Made by a program: the position numbers and the translations under genes. From the NCBI RefSeq assembly GCF_000373365.1, contig NZ_KB891103.1, positions 243,474-307,473 of the forward strand: a stretch of DNA of 64,000 bases. The letters are read 5' to 3'. Source of the stretch: Parafrankia discariae. Lineage in GTDB: Bacteria; Actinomycetota; Actinomycetes; Frankiales; Frankiaceae. Each line of letters begins with the position of its first letter. Position 1 is the stretch's first letter. Shown here in pieces: positions 15,448 to 25,316 of the stretch. The notes beneath the pieces were generated by a model that did no database searches, was not told the origin of the DNA, and saw nothing but the letters and a program-made list of their open reading frames with translations.

Positions 15448-18063
15448 GTGAGCACAGCGCTGTACAACAGGTACCGCCCCGCGACGTTCGCCCAGGTGGT
15501 CGGCCAGGAGCACGTCACCGAGGCGCTGGGGCACGCGCTGCGCTCCGGGCGGCTGCACCACGCCTACCTGTTCAGCGGCCCGCGCGGCTGCGGGAAGACC
15601 TCGTCCGCCCGGATCCTGGCGGCCTCGCTGAACTGCGAGAAGGGGCCGACCCCCGAGCCATGCGGGGTGTGCGACCAGTGCGTCTCCATCCGCACCGGCT
15701 CCTCGATGGACGTCACCGAGATCGACGCCGCCTCGCACGGGCTCGTCGACGATGCCCGCGACCTGCGGGAACGTGCCTTTTTCGCCCCGGCGTCCGCCCG
15801 GTTCAAGGTGTTCGTCGTGGACGAGGCGCACATGGTCACGGCGGCGGCGTTCAACGCGCTGCTGAAGGTCGTCGAGGAGCCGCCGTCCTACCTGAAGTTC
15901 GTGTTCGCCACCACCGAACCGGACAAGGTCATCGCGACGATCCGGTCCCGGACCCACCACTACGCCTTCCGGCTGGTGCCTCCCGGTGTGCTCCGCAAGC
16001 ACCTGGAGTCGATCTGCGCCCAGGAGGGCGTGGAGGTCGAGTCGTCGGTGCTCCCGCTGGTGGTGCGGGCGGGCGCGGGCTCCGTGCGGGATTCGCTCTC
16101 CGTTCTCGACCAGCTCCTGGCCGGCGCCGGCGAGGGCGGGCTCAGCTACGAGCGCGCGGTGGCGCTGCTGGGCATGACGGACGGAATCCTGCTCGACGAG
16201 ACAGTGGACGCCCTCGCCGAACGCGACGGCGCCGCGCTGTTCACCGTGGTCGACCGGGTGGTCTCCTCCGGTCACGATCCACGCCGGTTCGCGACCGACC
16301 TGCTCGACCGGCTCCGTGATCTCATCGTGGTCGCCGCGGTGCCGGACGCGGCGGAACGCGGCCTGCTCGAGGCGTTCTCCACCGACCAGGTGGACCGGAT
16401 GCGCGCCCAGGCCACCCGAATCGGGCCGGTCGAGCTCTCCCGGACGGCCGACGTCCTGCACGCGGGTCTGGTCGAGATGCGCGGGACGGCGAGCCCACGG
16501 CTGTTGCTGGAGCTGATCCTCGCCCGTGCCCTCCTCCCGGGCGCCGCCGGGGATCCGGCCGCGCTCGCCGTCCGGCTCGACCGGCTGGAGCGCCGGGCGG
16601 TGGTCGGCGGCGGAACCGGGCCCGGCCCGGCCCCGGCCGGCGAGGCCGGGATCGGCGCCGCGCCGCCCGCCGACGCGAGGTTCGGCGGCGCCCAGCCCGT
16701 TGGCGGAGGGCCCGGCGGCGCGGGGTTCGGCGGCGCCGCCGACGGCGCCCACGGCCAGGCCGCGGGCCGCGAGGTTCCCCACGGCGCGAACGGTTCCGGG
16801 GCCGGTGGCACCGTCGCCTCGCCGGCCGGGGGTACCGGCCCGCGGATGCCCGCGCCGGCCGCGGCACACCCCCCGACACCGCCGGCGCACGCCCGGCCGG
16901 CCCGGCCGGCCTCGGCCGCACCGCCCGCGACGCCGGCCGCCGCGGCTCCCGGCGGGGGCGGGCTGGACGCGGCCGTCCTGAACGCCCGCTGGGACGAGGT
17001 CCTCGCACTCGCCGTCCAGCGCAGCCGGCGCACCCACGCGATCCTCAAGGACTACGCCTCGGTGGCCGAGGTGCGCGGGGACGAGGTCGTCCTCGCCTTC
17101 TCCGCGCCGGCGATGGCGAAGATGTTCAGCCAGGGCAACAACATCGAGATCCTGGCGACCCTGCTGGCCGAGAAGTTCGGTGGGACCTGGCGGGTCACGA
17201 TCGGCGGTGGCCCCGGCCCGTCGGGAGGACGTCCCCAGCCGCCGCGCGGGGGGCCCGGCAACGGCAGTGGCGGCGGGCCGGGCGGCTACGGCGGTGCCGG
17301 TGGCCCGGGCGGTGCCGGTGGCCCGGGCGGTGCCGGTGGCCCGGGGGAGTCGGGCGGTGGCCAGCGCGGGCCGGGCGAGCCGGCCGGTGGCGGCTGGCCC
17401 GCGCAGGCGGTCACGGCCCCGCCCGCCCCCCGCGGCCCGGTGGTTCCGGTGGACGCGGGCGCCCCCGGCGGCTGGTCCGCGGTGGGCACCGGCGAGCGTC
17501 CTGGCGCGGGAACACCGGGGGCCGCCCTCCCGGCCTCCTCCGCTCCGACCGGCTCCCTCACCGGTGTCTCCGCCGTGCCGGCGGCCACGGCGCAGGCCGG
17601 GCCCTCCGGCCTCGCGGCGCCGGACGGGCTCCCCCGCCCGCAGGGCGGCCTCCACCCGGCGACGGCCATCTCCAACCTGGGAAACGCGGGCGTGGGCGGT
17701 GCGGTCGCGGGGGCCGGCGTGAGCTCCGCCGCCATCGCCGCGTCCCGTCCCGGCCCCGGCTCCCGGGCGGAGGCCGGGCTCGCCGCGGCGCGGGCGGCGG
17801 TGAGCGCGCGGACCGGCCTCAACGGCTCCGCTCGGACGTCCACGGGCCCCGGTGGTGGGCCGAGGGCGGCGGGCACTGCCCGGCCGGGCAGTGCCCCCGT
17901 GGCGGCCGTGTCGATGTCCGGCGAGGTGTCCGCGGTGGACGAGGTCTCGCTCGACGACGAGGACGTGCCGACACACCTCGGCGGGGCCCGGGGCGGCGAG
18001 GACGCGGCCGTGGCCCTGCTCCGCACGAGCCTGGGCGCGACGGTGATCGAGCAGTCCGGCTGA
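15448..18063 (+). CDS. dnaX: DNA polymerase III subunit gamma/tau
   Basis: This 871-residue clamp-loader ATPase starts at GTG 15448 as 'STALYNRYRPATFAQVVGQEHV'. Walker A 'GPRGCGKTSSARI' (44-56), a zinc-binding module with four Cys ('CEKGPTPEPCGVCDQC'), 'VVDEAHM' and sensor 'ATTEPDKVIATIRSRTHHYAF' follow. Residues about 370-500 and 590-870 are long Ala/Gly/Pro-rich linkers around a tau-type domain ('DAAVLNARWDEVLALAVQRSRRTH'), far longer than in enterobacteria. It loads the replication clamp. No programmed-frameshift run is evident. It heads the dnaX-ybaB-recR block. Confidence 0.95.
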   Translation: MSTALYNRYRPATFAQVVGQEHVTEALGHALRSGRLHHAYLFSGPRGCGKTSSARILAASLNCEKGPTPEPCGVCDQCVSIRTGSSMDVTEIDAASHGLVDDARDLRERAFFAPASARFKVFVVDEAHMVTAAAFNALLKVVEEPPSYLKFVFATTEPDKVIATIRSRTHHYAFRLVPPGVLRKHLESICAQEGVEVESSVLPLVVRAGAGSVRDSLSVLDQLLAGAGEGGLSYERAVALLGMTDGILLDETVDALAERDGAALFTVVDRVVSSGHDPRRFATDLLDRLRDLIVVAAVPDAAERGLLEAFSTDQVDRMRAQATRIGPVELSRTADVLHAGLVEMRGTASPRLLLELILARALLPGAAGDPAALAVRLDRLERRAVVGGGTGPGPAPAGEAGIGAAPPADARFGGAQPVGGGPGGAGFGGAADGAHGQAAGREVPHGANGSGAGGTVASPAGGTGPRMPAPAAAHPPTPPAHARPARPASAAPPATPAAAAPGGGGLDAAVLNARWDEVLALAVQRSRRTHAILKDYASVAEVRGDEVVLAFSAPAMAKMFSQGNNIEILATLLAEKFGGTWRVTIGGGPGPSGGRPQPPRGGPGNGSGGGPGGYGGAGGPGGAGGPGGAGGPGESGGGQRGPGEPAGGGWPAQAVTAPPAPRGPVVPVDAGAPGGWSAVGTGERPGAGTPGAALPASSAPTGSLTGVSAVPAATAQAGPSGLAAPDGLPRPQGGLHPATAISNLGNAGVGGAVAGAGVSSAAIAASRPGPGSRAEAGLAAARAAVSARTGLNGSARTSTGPGGGPRAAGTARPGSAPVAAVSMSGEVSAVDEVSLDDEDVPTHLGGARGGEDAAVALLRTSLGATVIEQSG

Positions 18064-18200
18064 CGGACCGGCCGTCGGGCATCCGTGCTGTCCGGCTGAC
18101 GGGCCGGTGCCGGTGGGTGACCGGGCGGCACGGGTGGGCGCGGGCCGGGTGGCGGCACGGGTGGCTGACGCCGGTTCGGCGCCCGGCGGCACGTAGGCTC

Positions 18201-18644
18201 ATGGTCATGTCGAACCCGCAGATCCCCGCCGGTGGCGGGGCCAACCTGGGGCAGATCCTCGAGCAGGCGCAGCGGATGCAGTCCGCCCTGTTCACCGCCC
18301 AGCAGGAGCTGGCCGAGGCCCGGGTCGAAGGCTCGGCCGGTGGCGAGCTCGTCGTCGCGACGGTGAACGGCGGCGGTGAGCTGGTCGACCTCGTGATCAA
18401 GCCCGAGGCCGTGGATCCCGAGGACACCGAGACCCTCGCCGACCTCGTTCTCGCGGCGGTGCGTGACGCCACCACCAACGCGCATCGGCTCGCGGCCGAG
18501 AAGATGAGCGCGGCGACCGGTGGTCTCGGTGGCGCGCTCGGTGGTCTCGGTGGCGCCGTCGGCGGGCCGGGTGGTGGTGCGCTCGGCGGTGGTCCCGGCG
18601 CGGCCAGCGCGCTGGGCGGTCTGGGTCTTCCCGGGCTCGGCTGA
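18201..18644 (+). CDS. YbaB/EbfC family nucleoid-associated protein
   Basis: This 147-residue protein has the YbaB core: '[29 protein letters not shown]', '[21 protein letters not shown]' and '[24 protein letters not shown]'. It is followed by a Gly-rich tail of about 40 residues. Members form dimers that bind DNA. It sits between dnaX and recR as in most bacteria. ATG 18207 is an alternative start. Confidence 0.92.
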   Translation: MVMSNPQIPAGGGANLGQILEQAQRMQSALFTAQQELAEARVEGSAGGELVVATVNGGGELVDLVIKPEAVDPEDTETLADLVLAAVRDATTNAHRLAAEKMSAATGGLGGALGGLGGAVGGPGGGALGGGPGAASALGGLGLPGLG

Positions 18645-18657
18645 GTCAGCCGGCGCC

Positions 18658-19257
18658 GTGTACGAGGGCATCGTCCAGGATGTGATCGACGAGCTGGGGC
18701 AGCTCCCCGGGATCGGTCCCAAGAGCGCGCAGCGCATCGCGTTCCATCTGCTCGCCGCGGACCCGGCCGATGTCCGCCGGCTCGCCAACGCGTTGACCGA
18801 GCTGAAGGAGAAGGTCCGGTTCTGCCGGGTCTGCTTCAACGTGGCCCAGTCCGAGCTGTGCCGGATCTGTTCCGACCCGCGGCGTGATCCGGCGGCCATC
18901 TGCGTGGTCGAGGAGTCGAAGGACGTCGTCGCGATCGAGCGGACCCGTGAGTTCCGCGGCAGGTACCACGTCCTCGGCGGGGCCATCAATCCGATCGGCG
19001 GAGTGGGGCCGGACGACCTGCGCATCCGTGAACTGGTGGCCCGGCTCGCCGACGGGACGGTCACCGAGATCATCCTGGCCACGGATCCGAACACCGAGGG
19101 CGAGGTGACGGCTTCCTATCTGGCCCGCCAGCTCGGCCCGATGGGGCTGACCGTCACCCGCCTGGCCAGCGGGCTCCCGATGGGCGGCGACCTGGAGTGG
19201 GCCGACGAGGTCACACTCGGCCGGGCCTTCGAGGGCCGGCGGATCGTCAGCGCCTGA
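18658..19257 (+). CDS. recR: Recombination mediator protein RecR
   Basis: This 199-residue protein is of normal length. It has the helix-hairpin-helix '[20 protein letters not shown]', a four-Cys zinc finger ('[16 protein letters not shown]') and the Toprim domain '[16 protein letters not shown]' and '[19 protein letters not shown]'. It acts with RecF/RecO to load RecA at gaps. GTG 18658 is 13 bases after the ybaB stop. Confidence 0.96.
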   Translation: MYEGIVQDVIDELGQLPGIGPKSAQRIAFHLLAADPADVRRLANALTELKEKVRFCRVCFNVAQSELCRICSDPRRDPAAICVVEESKDVVAIERTREFRGRYHVLGGAINPIGGVGPDDLRIRELVARLADGTVTEIILATDPNTEGEVTASYLARQLGPMGLTVTRLASGLPMGGDLEWADEVTLGRAFEGRRIVSA

Positions 19258-19267
19258 GCCGCGGGCC

Positions 19268-19294
19268 GGGTCGGGGCCGAGGCCACCCCGACCC
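19268..19294. terminator. GC-rich hairpin between convergent recR and hypothetical gene
   Basis: Arms 19268-19276 and 19286-19294 pair over 9 bp around a 9-base loop. No T-run is present, as is common in high-GC actinobacteria. Its place between two converging genes suits a two-way terminator. Confidence 0.45.
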
Positions 19295-19319
19295 ACCCGG
19301 GTCCCGACCCGCCGCTGTG

Positions 19320-19928
19320 TCAGAACCCCAGGATGGGGGCATAGGCGGAACTGGGGATGGAGGCGAGCGTCAGCAGCACGACGCTCATGTCCAGCGAGTC
19401 GGCCGCCGGTTCGAACTCCGCGTGCAGCCCTCTGGTGGCGTAGACGAGGCCGCTGGATTCACACATCACCCGCACGCCGAACACGTGGCTGGCCCGCACC
19501 CACCACACCCGCCCGCCGGCGCGGATCCGCACCTGGCGCGCGTCCCGGCGCAGTCCCGTCGTGAGTCGCCGCAGGCGCGCCGCGGGCAGCCTGGGCTGGT
19601 CCAGGTAGCCGACGATGTCACCGGACGGGCCGTGCACGACGATCCGGGCCGGGCTGCCGGGCGGACCGGGCTCGACCAGGCTGGACTCCGGGGAGATCTC
19701 CTGCTCCCAGGGGAGCATCTCGGCGGCCCAGATGCGTTCGCCGCGCAGGATCCGCTTGCCCAGCGTGCCGCCGTCGGGATGGCCGCGCGGCAGCAGCCCG
19801 CCGACGACGTGGCCGGCGCCCTCCACCCGCCAGGCGACCGAGACGATCGCCCCCGCCGGGGTGTCCGGGCCCTCGACCGCCGTCGCGAGAGTGTCGGTCA
19901 CACGCATATGCGAGATCCGCCTAGACAT
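19320..19928 (-). CDS. Conserved hypothetical protein
   Basis: This is a protein of about 202 residues of unknown function. Start ATG 19928 ('MSRRISHMRVTDTLATAVEG') or 19907 (behind AGGCGGA) are both possible; further upstream the frame becomes Arg/Pro-rich noise. The sequence shows beta-rich segments: 'AIVSVAWRVEGAGHVVGGLL', 'RIVVHGPSGDIVGYLDQPRL' and 'VWWVRASHVFGVRVMCESSG'. No signal peptide or membrane helix is evident. It runs convergent to recR. I do not recognise the family. Confidence 0.6.
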   Translation of the reverse strand: MSRRISHMRVTDTLATAVEGPDTPAGAIVSVAWRVEGAGHVVGGLLPRGHPDGGTLGKRILRGERIWAAEMLPWEQEISPESSLVEPGPPGSPARIVVHGPSGDIVGYLDQPRLPAARLRRLTTGLRRDARQVRIRAGGRVWWVRASHVFGVRVMCESSGLVYATRGLHAEFEPAADSLDMSVVLLTLASIPSSAYAPILGF

Positions 19929-20525
19929 CCCGGCCGGGGGCGGCCGGGATGCCGGTGGTGCGGACGGCCGCCCGCGGGGTGGGGCGCCCCGGCGGCGGGC
20001 CGGCGGCACCGCGCCACCCCGCCGCGCGGCCCGGGCGCCGTCTCGGACGGTGGCCCGGACAGGGCCGGGACGGCACCGGAAGCACCCGACCATAGGATGG
20101 TGTGCAGATGCCAGTGCACGCACGCCTGCGGCTGCACGTGCTGGTGCCGGTGAGCACACGTCTGCGAGGGATGGCCGTCACGCCTCACCTTCCGACCCCC
20201 GGCCCTGTCACTGGCCCGGTCAACCCGCCATCTTCGATTTGCCCAGTCACACCGTGTTGACCATGTCGACCCGGCACAAGCCGGAGTTCCAGCCACAGAT
20301 ACCGCACCGATGCGCTATGCATGCAGATGCTACGTGCCTTGCGGACTGTCCGAAGTCCGTCGGGCACAACTTTCCCGGCAGCCTCCGGCCACATCCCCGC
20401 CGCACCGGCGGTCGCGGGCCCGTGACCACCCCCGGTGCGGCGCCCGCCGGGGCCGGGGACAAGGTGGAACCATGCCTGGGCGACCAGGCCAGTACCCGTC
20501 TCGACCAGGTGAGCAGGAGCGGCCA
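19929..20525. other. Intergenic stretch with divergent 5' ends
   Basis: This 597-base stretch lies between two divergent genes. The left part is a run of GC-rich sequence; 20230-20350 is clearly less GC-rich than its flanks and is the most likely place for promoters. Open frames here have poor codon bias and I support no gene. Confidence 0.4.
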
Positions 20526-20978
20526 ATGATCATCAGTTCCCATGTCGGTGCCGGCGCGTTCGTCGGTATGGCCGTGCCCAGGCTGGGGCCGGCACTGGCC
20601 GCGGGCTTCCTCTCCCACCTCGTGATGGACGCCCTGCCGCACTGGGGTACCGGGCCCGGCACCGAGTCCGAGTGGCTGCCGATCGCCCGTAAGGACGGCG
20701 TGGCCGGCCTCGCCGCGATGGCGCTGCTGACGGCCGCGGCACCGGCGGACCGCCGGATCGGGGTGTTCGCCGGCATGGTAGGCGCCTGCCTGCCCGACAC
20801 CGACAAGGTGGGCCGTTACTTCGTCGGTTCGAGCCCCTGGCCCGCCCGGTTCGACCGGTTCCATGAGGCGATCCAGAACGAGGCCCGGCACCGGCTGCCC
20901 CGGGAGGTGGCGACCGCCGCCGCCCTCACCGCCGCCGGCACCCTCGCCCTGCGCCTGCTGGCGACCCGCCACCGCTGA
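20526..20978 (+). CDS. Small membrane protein, DUF457/YdjM-like putative metal hydrolase
   Basis: This is a 150-residue protein starting at ATG 20526 after AGGAGCGG. It has 'ISSHVGAGAFVGMAV', then 'GFLSHLVMDALPHWG', the His/Asp motif pattern of YdjM-like predicted membrane metal-dependent hydrolases, then hydrophobic helices and 'GACLPDTDKVG' with a further acidic pair. The family's substrate is not known. The call rests on motif spacing alone. Confidence 0.5.
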   Translation: MIISSHVGAGAFVGMAVPRLGPALAAGFLSHLVMDALPHWGTGPGTESEWLPIARKDGVAGLAAMALLTAAAPADRRIGVFAGMVGACLPDTDKVGRYFVGSSPWPARFDRFHEAIQNEARHRLPREVATAAALTAAGTLALRLLATRHR

Positions 20979-21050
20979 GACGACGGGTGGCGGGTGCGGG
21001 GGGTGGCGGGTGCGGAGGGCAACGGACGGGTACGGACGTCGGTGGCCCGC

Positions 21051-23849
21051 TCAGCCGCCGGGGATCTCGGCGGTGATGGCGGCCAGGTCGTCGAGGGCCG
21101 TCCCGGTGGCGGCGATGAGGGTGCGGGTGGCTCCGGCGGCGCGTTCGGCGGTGGCGGCGGCGTGGCCGAGGGCGTCGTCGATCCAGCGGTCGGTCGCCGC
21201 GAGCATCGCGGCCTGCGCGCCGTGACTCGGCCTGACCGCCGGTGAGGTGACCGCGCCGAGCAGCCGCGCCGCCGGCCGCGGTCGGCCGAGACGCCGGAAG
21301 AGCACGACAAGGTTACGCAAAGCGGTCAGCAGGTGGGTCAGCGCGTACTGGTCGCGCCAGTGCCGCAGCGCCCGCGCGAACGCCTCCACAGCCTGCCGCG
21401 GGTCACCGCAGCGAGCCCGGACGGACACCGCGGACACCCGCGCCGTCCCGCCCAGGCAGGGGTTGTCGACCGAATCCGCCAGGGCGGCCGCGCGGTCGAG
21501 CAGCCGCAGGCAGTGATCCGGATCGCGGTCGCGGATCAGCTCGGCCTCGCCGTAGGCCAGCCAGCCGAGGTCGGACGGTGCGAGCGGCCCCCTGGGAACC
21601 TGGCTGAGGGCGGCCCGGCCATCCTCGACGTGCCCCGCGCGGGCATGGGCGAGCGCCACGTTGAGCAGCCCGGCGACCTCCGCGTGCGGGTCGGCGCAGG
21701 ACCGCGCCGCGGCGACGAGCTCCCAGCCGTGGTCGACGGCCTCACCGATCCGGCCCTGACCGGAGGCGGTGTCGCTGAGCAGCTCGAGCGGGAACCGGCG
21801 CTCGGGCGCGTCCGCGGCGATCAGCCGGCCGCGCTGCGCGCAGGCCACGGCGAGCTCGAGCTCACCGGCGTTGGCGTACCAGCAGGCCGCCGTCGCCAGC
21901 ACGGTCGCCGCGGCCCCCACCGCCACGCCGGGCGGCAGACCGACGGCGAGATCGGTCACCAGGTCCGCCAGCCGGTGGGGCTCACCGCCCGGCGGCGGGT
22001 GCAACCCCAGCACGCGGACGAGTTCCACCGCGGCGCGCAACGGCTCGACCCGCAGCCGCGACACCGCGAACACGTGCAGGCCGGCCGCGATCTCCACGGC
22101 CAGCGGGGGATCCTCGCCCAGCGCCCAGGTCTGGGCCGCGTGGGCCTCGACCATCAGGTCGGTGATCCGGCTGTGCCCCGCCGCCTCCCGCGCGGTGCGC
22201 AGGACCGCGTCGGCGGCCCGCACCTCGGCGAGGACGTATCGGGCATGTGCCTGGCGCAGTGCGGTGTCCGACGCGCCGAGCCGCCGTCGCGCGTACCCGC
22301 GGACGGTCTCCAGGAGCGAGTAACGGGTTGGAGCCCGGGACGGATCGACGACCACCAGCGACCGGGCCACCAGGGCGTCGAGCAGTTCCCGGGTCTCCGG
22401 TTCGGGCACGCCCGCCAGCGCGGCGACGTCCGCCGGGCCCACCGGACCCGCGAAGACGCCCAGGGTGCGCAGCATCGCGCGGTGCGGTGCGTCCAGCAGC
22501 GAGACCGACCAGCCCACCACGTCGGTGAGCGCCCGGTGGCGTGGCGTTCCCACCCGGCGGGCGTCCCGGAGCGGGCCGAAGTGGTCATCGAGCCCGGCCC
22601 CGAGCTCGGGCAGGGACGTCGTGCCGCTGCGCGCGGCCACCAGTTCCAGCCCGAGTGGCAGGCCGTCCAGCCGCCGGACGATGCGGTCGGCCGCCGCGAG
22701 GTCCCCGGGCCCTCGAACCGGTTGCCCGCGGGCGGCCCGGACGCGCTCCCGGAACAGGGCGTGCGCGGGCGCGTCCGGGCCGTCGACCCGCAGCGGGCGC
22801 ACCGGCCAGCAGCGCTCGCCGGCCACCCCGAGCGGCTCGCGGCTCGTCGCGAGTACCCGCACTCCGCGGCCGTTCCCGACCAGGGCCGCCGCGACGGCCG
22901 CGGCCGCGGCCACCACGTGGTCGCAGTTGTCCAGGATCACGAGCGCGTCCAGCTCGGCGGCGGCCGCGAGGGCGGCGTCGGCACCGGCGTCGCCGGCGGC
23001 CCTGGCGGCGCAGGAGGCACCGCGCACGCCCAGCGCGTCCGCGACGAACGCGGGGACGGAGGTCGGGTCGGCGACGGTCGCCAGCTCCACCAGCCGGACG
23101 CCGTGCGGGAACCCGCCCGCGAGGCGGTCGGCGAGGTGCAGCGCCAGCCGCGTCCTGCCGACCCCGTCCGGTCCGAACACGGTGACCAGCCGGGCCGAGG
23201 CGAGCAGGTCGCAGACCGCGGCCGTGTCAGCCGCCCGACCCGGCAAGGACCCGGCGGGGGTGAGATCAGCGGCGACGGCAGCCGGGGCCGCCGGGCGCCC
23301 GGTGGCCAGCAGAAGCGCGGCCCGTGACTCGCGCGCCGCGGCGCGGGCCGCCCCGAGGCGCGCCGCGACCGGTCGCAGCGCCGGGTCGTCCGTCAGCTCA
23401 CCGAAGGCGGGGCCACGCCAGAGGGCGAGGGCGTCGTCCAACGCGGCGAGCCGCGCGGAGGTGTCCCGCGCCGGCCCGGCTGCCCCGTCCAGCCCGTCCA
23501 GCCCTTCCAGCCCGGCTGGTCCGGTCAGCCCGGCCAGCCGCAGCAGACGCTCGAAGACGGCGATGTCGACCTGTTCCGGGGCGAGCCGCAGCGACCACCC
23601 GCCGGGGTGGGTCGGCAACGCGCCCCCGAGCACCCGGCGCAGCCGCGAGATGTAGGAGCGCAGCGTCGCCTCGGCCGACGGCGGTGGGGACTCCCCCCAC
23701 ACGGCGGCGACCAGGCGGGCGGGAGGTACGACTTCCCCCACCCGCGATCCGAGGACGGCCAGCAGCAGCCGCTGGGTGGGACTGCCGATGGCGATCGGCA
23801 GCCCGGCAGCGTCCACCACGTCCACCGGGCCCAGTAGGCGCACGCGCAC
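21051..23849 (-). CDS. AfsR/SARP-type regulator (OmpR-like HTH, BTAD, NB-ARC, TPR)
   Basis: This 932-residue protein begins 'MRVRLLGPVDVVDAAGLPIAIGSPTQRLLLAVLG', the usual start of SARP regulators. A winged helix ('SEATLRSYISRLRRVLG' pattern), a BTAD segment, an ATPase domain and C-terminal TPR-like helices follow. The Walker A reads 'GPDGVGRTRLAL', with Arg in place of the invariant Lys; Walker B 'ALVILDNCD' is intact. Such proteins activate secondary-metabolite genes. It is monocistronic, with no specialised cluster directly beside it. Nucleotide binding may be weakened. Confidence 0.85.
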   Translation of the reverse strand: MRVRLLGPVDVVDAAGLPIAIGSPTQRLLLAVLGSRVGEVVPPARLVAAVWGESPPPSAEATLRSYISRLRRVLGGALPTHPGGWSLRLAPEQVDIAVFERLLRLAGLTGPAGLEGLDGLDGAAGPARDTSARLAALDDALALWRGPAFGELTDDPALRPVAARLGAARAAARESRAALLLATGRPAAPAAVAADLTPAGSLPGRAADTAAVCDLLASARLVTVFGPDGVGRTRLALHLADRLAGGFPHGVRLVELATVADPTSVPAFVADALGVRGASCAARAAGDAGADAALAAAAELDALVILDNCDHVVAAAAAVAAALVGNGRGVRVLATSREPLGVAGERCWPVRPLRVDGPDAPAHALFRERVRAARGQPVRGPGDLAAADRIVRRLDGLPLGLELVAARSGTTSLPELGAGLDDHFGPLRDARRVGTPRHRALTDVVGWSVSLLDAPHRAMLRTLGVFAGPVGPADVAALAGVPEPETRELLDALVARSLVVVDPSRAPTRYSLLETVRGYARRRLGASDTALRQAHARYVLAEVRAADAVLRTAREAAGHSRITDLMVEAHAAQTWALGEDPPLAVEIAAGLHVFAVSRLRVEPLRAAVELVRVLGLHPPPGGEPHRLADLVTDLAVGLPPGVAVGAAATVLATAACWYANAGELELAVACAQRGRLIAADAPERRFPLELLSDTASGQGRIGEAVDHGWELVAAARSCADPHAEVAGLLNVALAHARAGHVEDGRAALSQVPRGPLAPSDLGWLAYGEAELIRDRDPDHCLRLLDRAAALADSVDNPCLGGTARVSAVSVRARCGDPRQAVEAFARALRHWRDQYALTHLLTALRNLVVLFRRLGRPRPAARLLGAVTSPAVRPSHGAQAAMLAATDRWIDDALGHAAATAERAAGATRTLIAATGTALDDLAAITAEIPGG

Positions 23850-24209
23850 GAACCGATCATAGGAGCCCCACGGGGCAACAACCCGTCACACGCCGGACAC
23901 GCCACCACCGCGCCATCCCGCCGCCCGCACGCCGCCGACCGACCGAATCGCTCCCGCGGCCGAGACCTGGGCCCCGAGGCCATCACCCGCCGTCCCGAGG
24001 GGGCGGGCAAAACATGACAATCATCACCTGCCCGGTGGCATCACCCCGGAACAACGGCCCGACCAGAGAGACAACCAAGATCACGATCAGGATCGTGGCG
24101 CAGGACGACCGAAGACACGACGGATCACAGCAAGGCCACCAACGCGGTAGACGTCGACCTGCCGGGACTGGTCGACCTGCCGGGAGCCGCCACCCGCCGT
24201 CCGGGACTG
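23850..24209. other. Intergenic stretch upstream of the regulator gene
   Basis: This 360-base stretch is the 5' side of the AfsR-type gene and the 3' side of the dehydrogenase gene. It contains a direct repeat TCGACCTGCCGGGA near 24152-24185 and a patch around 24010-24130 that is less GC-rich. No gene is supported. Confidence 0.35.
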
Positions 24210-25241
24210 TCAGACGCCGTCCGGGAAGAGCACCGCGGCGCCGTCCACCCGGTCTCGCGCGAGATCCTCAAGCGCCTGGTCGGCGGCTGTCAGCGGATAC
24301 GGGGTGGTTGTCACCGCGAGCCGGTGGCGCCCGGCGATCTCCAGGAACTCGCGGCCGTCGGCGCGGGTGTTCGCGGTCGTGCTGCGCACCGAGCGCTCCT
24401 GGAACAAATGCCGCTGGTAGTTCAGGACCGGGACGTCGGTTAGGTGGATCCCGGCGATCGAGAGGGTGCCGCCCCTGTCCAGCGCGGCGAGCGCGACCGG
24501 GACCAGATCACCCACCGGCGCGAACAGGACCGCCCCGTCGAGCGGCTCGGGCGGGGAATCGTAGGCGCCGGTCGCGGACGCCGCGCCGAGCTCCAGGGCA
24601 AGGCGGCGGGCGCGGGCGGACCTGGTCATGACGTGCACCGTCGCGCCCTGGGCGATCGCCACCTGCGCGGCGAGGTGCGCGGACGCGCCGAACCCGTAGA
24701 CGCCCAGCCGGCCGCCGGGTGGCAGTTCGGCGCGCAGCAGCGCCCGGTAGCCGACGATCCCGGCGCAGAGCAGCGGGGCGAGCTCGCCGTCGCTGTAGCC
24801 CGCGGGCAGGCGGTAGGCGTACTCCGCGGCGACGACGGCGTACTGGGCGTACCCGCCGTCGACGTCCCAACCTGTGTAGAGCGACGCCGGGCAGAGGTTC
24901 TCGGCGCCACGCCGGCAGTAGGCGCAGGTCCGGTCCGTCCCGGCGAGCCAGGCGATGCCGAGCCGGTCCCCCGGCCGGATCGGGGCCGCCCCGGCTTCCG
25001 GGAGCCCGGGACCGAGCGCGTCGACGTACCCGACGATCTCGTGCCCGGGCACGGCGCGCGGCCGGTGCGGGGGGAGGTCACCCTCGGCCAGGTGCAGGTC
25101 CGTCCGGCAGACGCCGCAGGCGGCGACCTTCAGACGGACCTGACCGGGACCGGGCTCGGGGATGGGCAGCTCGACCGCGCGCAGTGACGCCGCGGCCACC
25201 GGCGCGGGGTTGGTGACCTGCCAGGCCAACATGTCATGCAC
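24210..25241 (-). CDS. Zinc-dependent alcohol dehydrogenase
   Basis: This 343-residue MDR-superfamily enzyme shows the catalytic zinc Cys in '[11 protein letters not shown]', '[14 protein letters not shown]' with the GHE signature, and the structural zinc loop '[12 protein letters not shown]' (with the Cys pattern kept). The cofactor fold is '[17 protein letters not shown]', with Ala-Ser where GxG usually ends. It oxidises alcohols or reduces aldehydes with NAD(P). ATG 25232 is a possible later start. It stands alone between other minus-strand genes. Confidence 0.9.
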   Translation of the reverse strand: MHDMLAWQVTNPAPVAAASLRAVELPIPEPGPGQVRLKVAACGVCRTDLHLAEGDLPPHRPRAVPGHEIVGYVDALGPGLPEAGAAPIRPGDRLGIAWLAGTDRTCAYCRRGAENLCPASLYTGWDVDGGYAQYAVVAAEYAYRLPAGYSDGELAPLLCAGIVGYRALLRAELPPGGRLGVYGFGASAHLAAQVAIAQGATVHVMTRSARARRLALELGAASATGAYDSPPEPLDGAVLFAPVGDLVPVALAALDRGGTLSIAGIHLTDVPVLNYQRHLFQERSVRSTTANTRADGREFLEIAGRHRLAVTTTPYPLTAADQALEDLARDRVDGAAVLFPDGV

Positions 25242-25316
25242 CCCCCGTCAGCGACGACGCACCCGCCACGGACAGCCCCGGAGCACCCCCGGGCCGGGTT
25301 ACCGGGTTGGGAGGGC

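Noticed and set aside
15334..18192. A 952-codon minus-strand open frame opposite dnaX
   Set aside because: It mirrors the dnaX reading frame and shows no motif; dnaX is certain.
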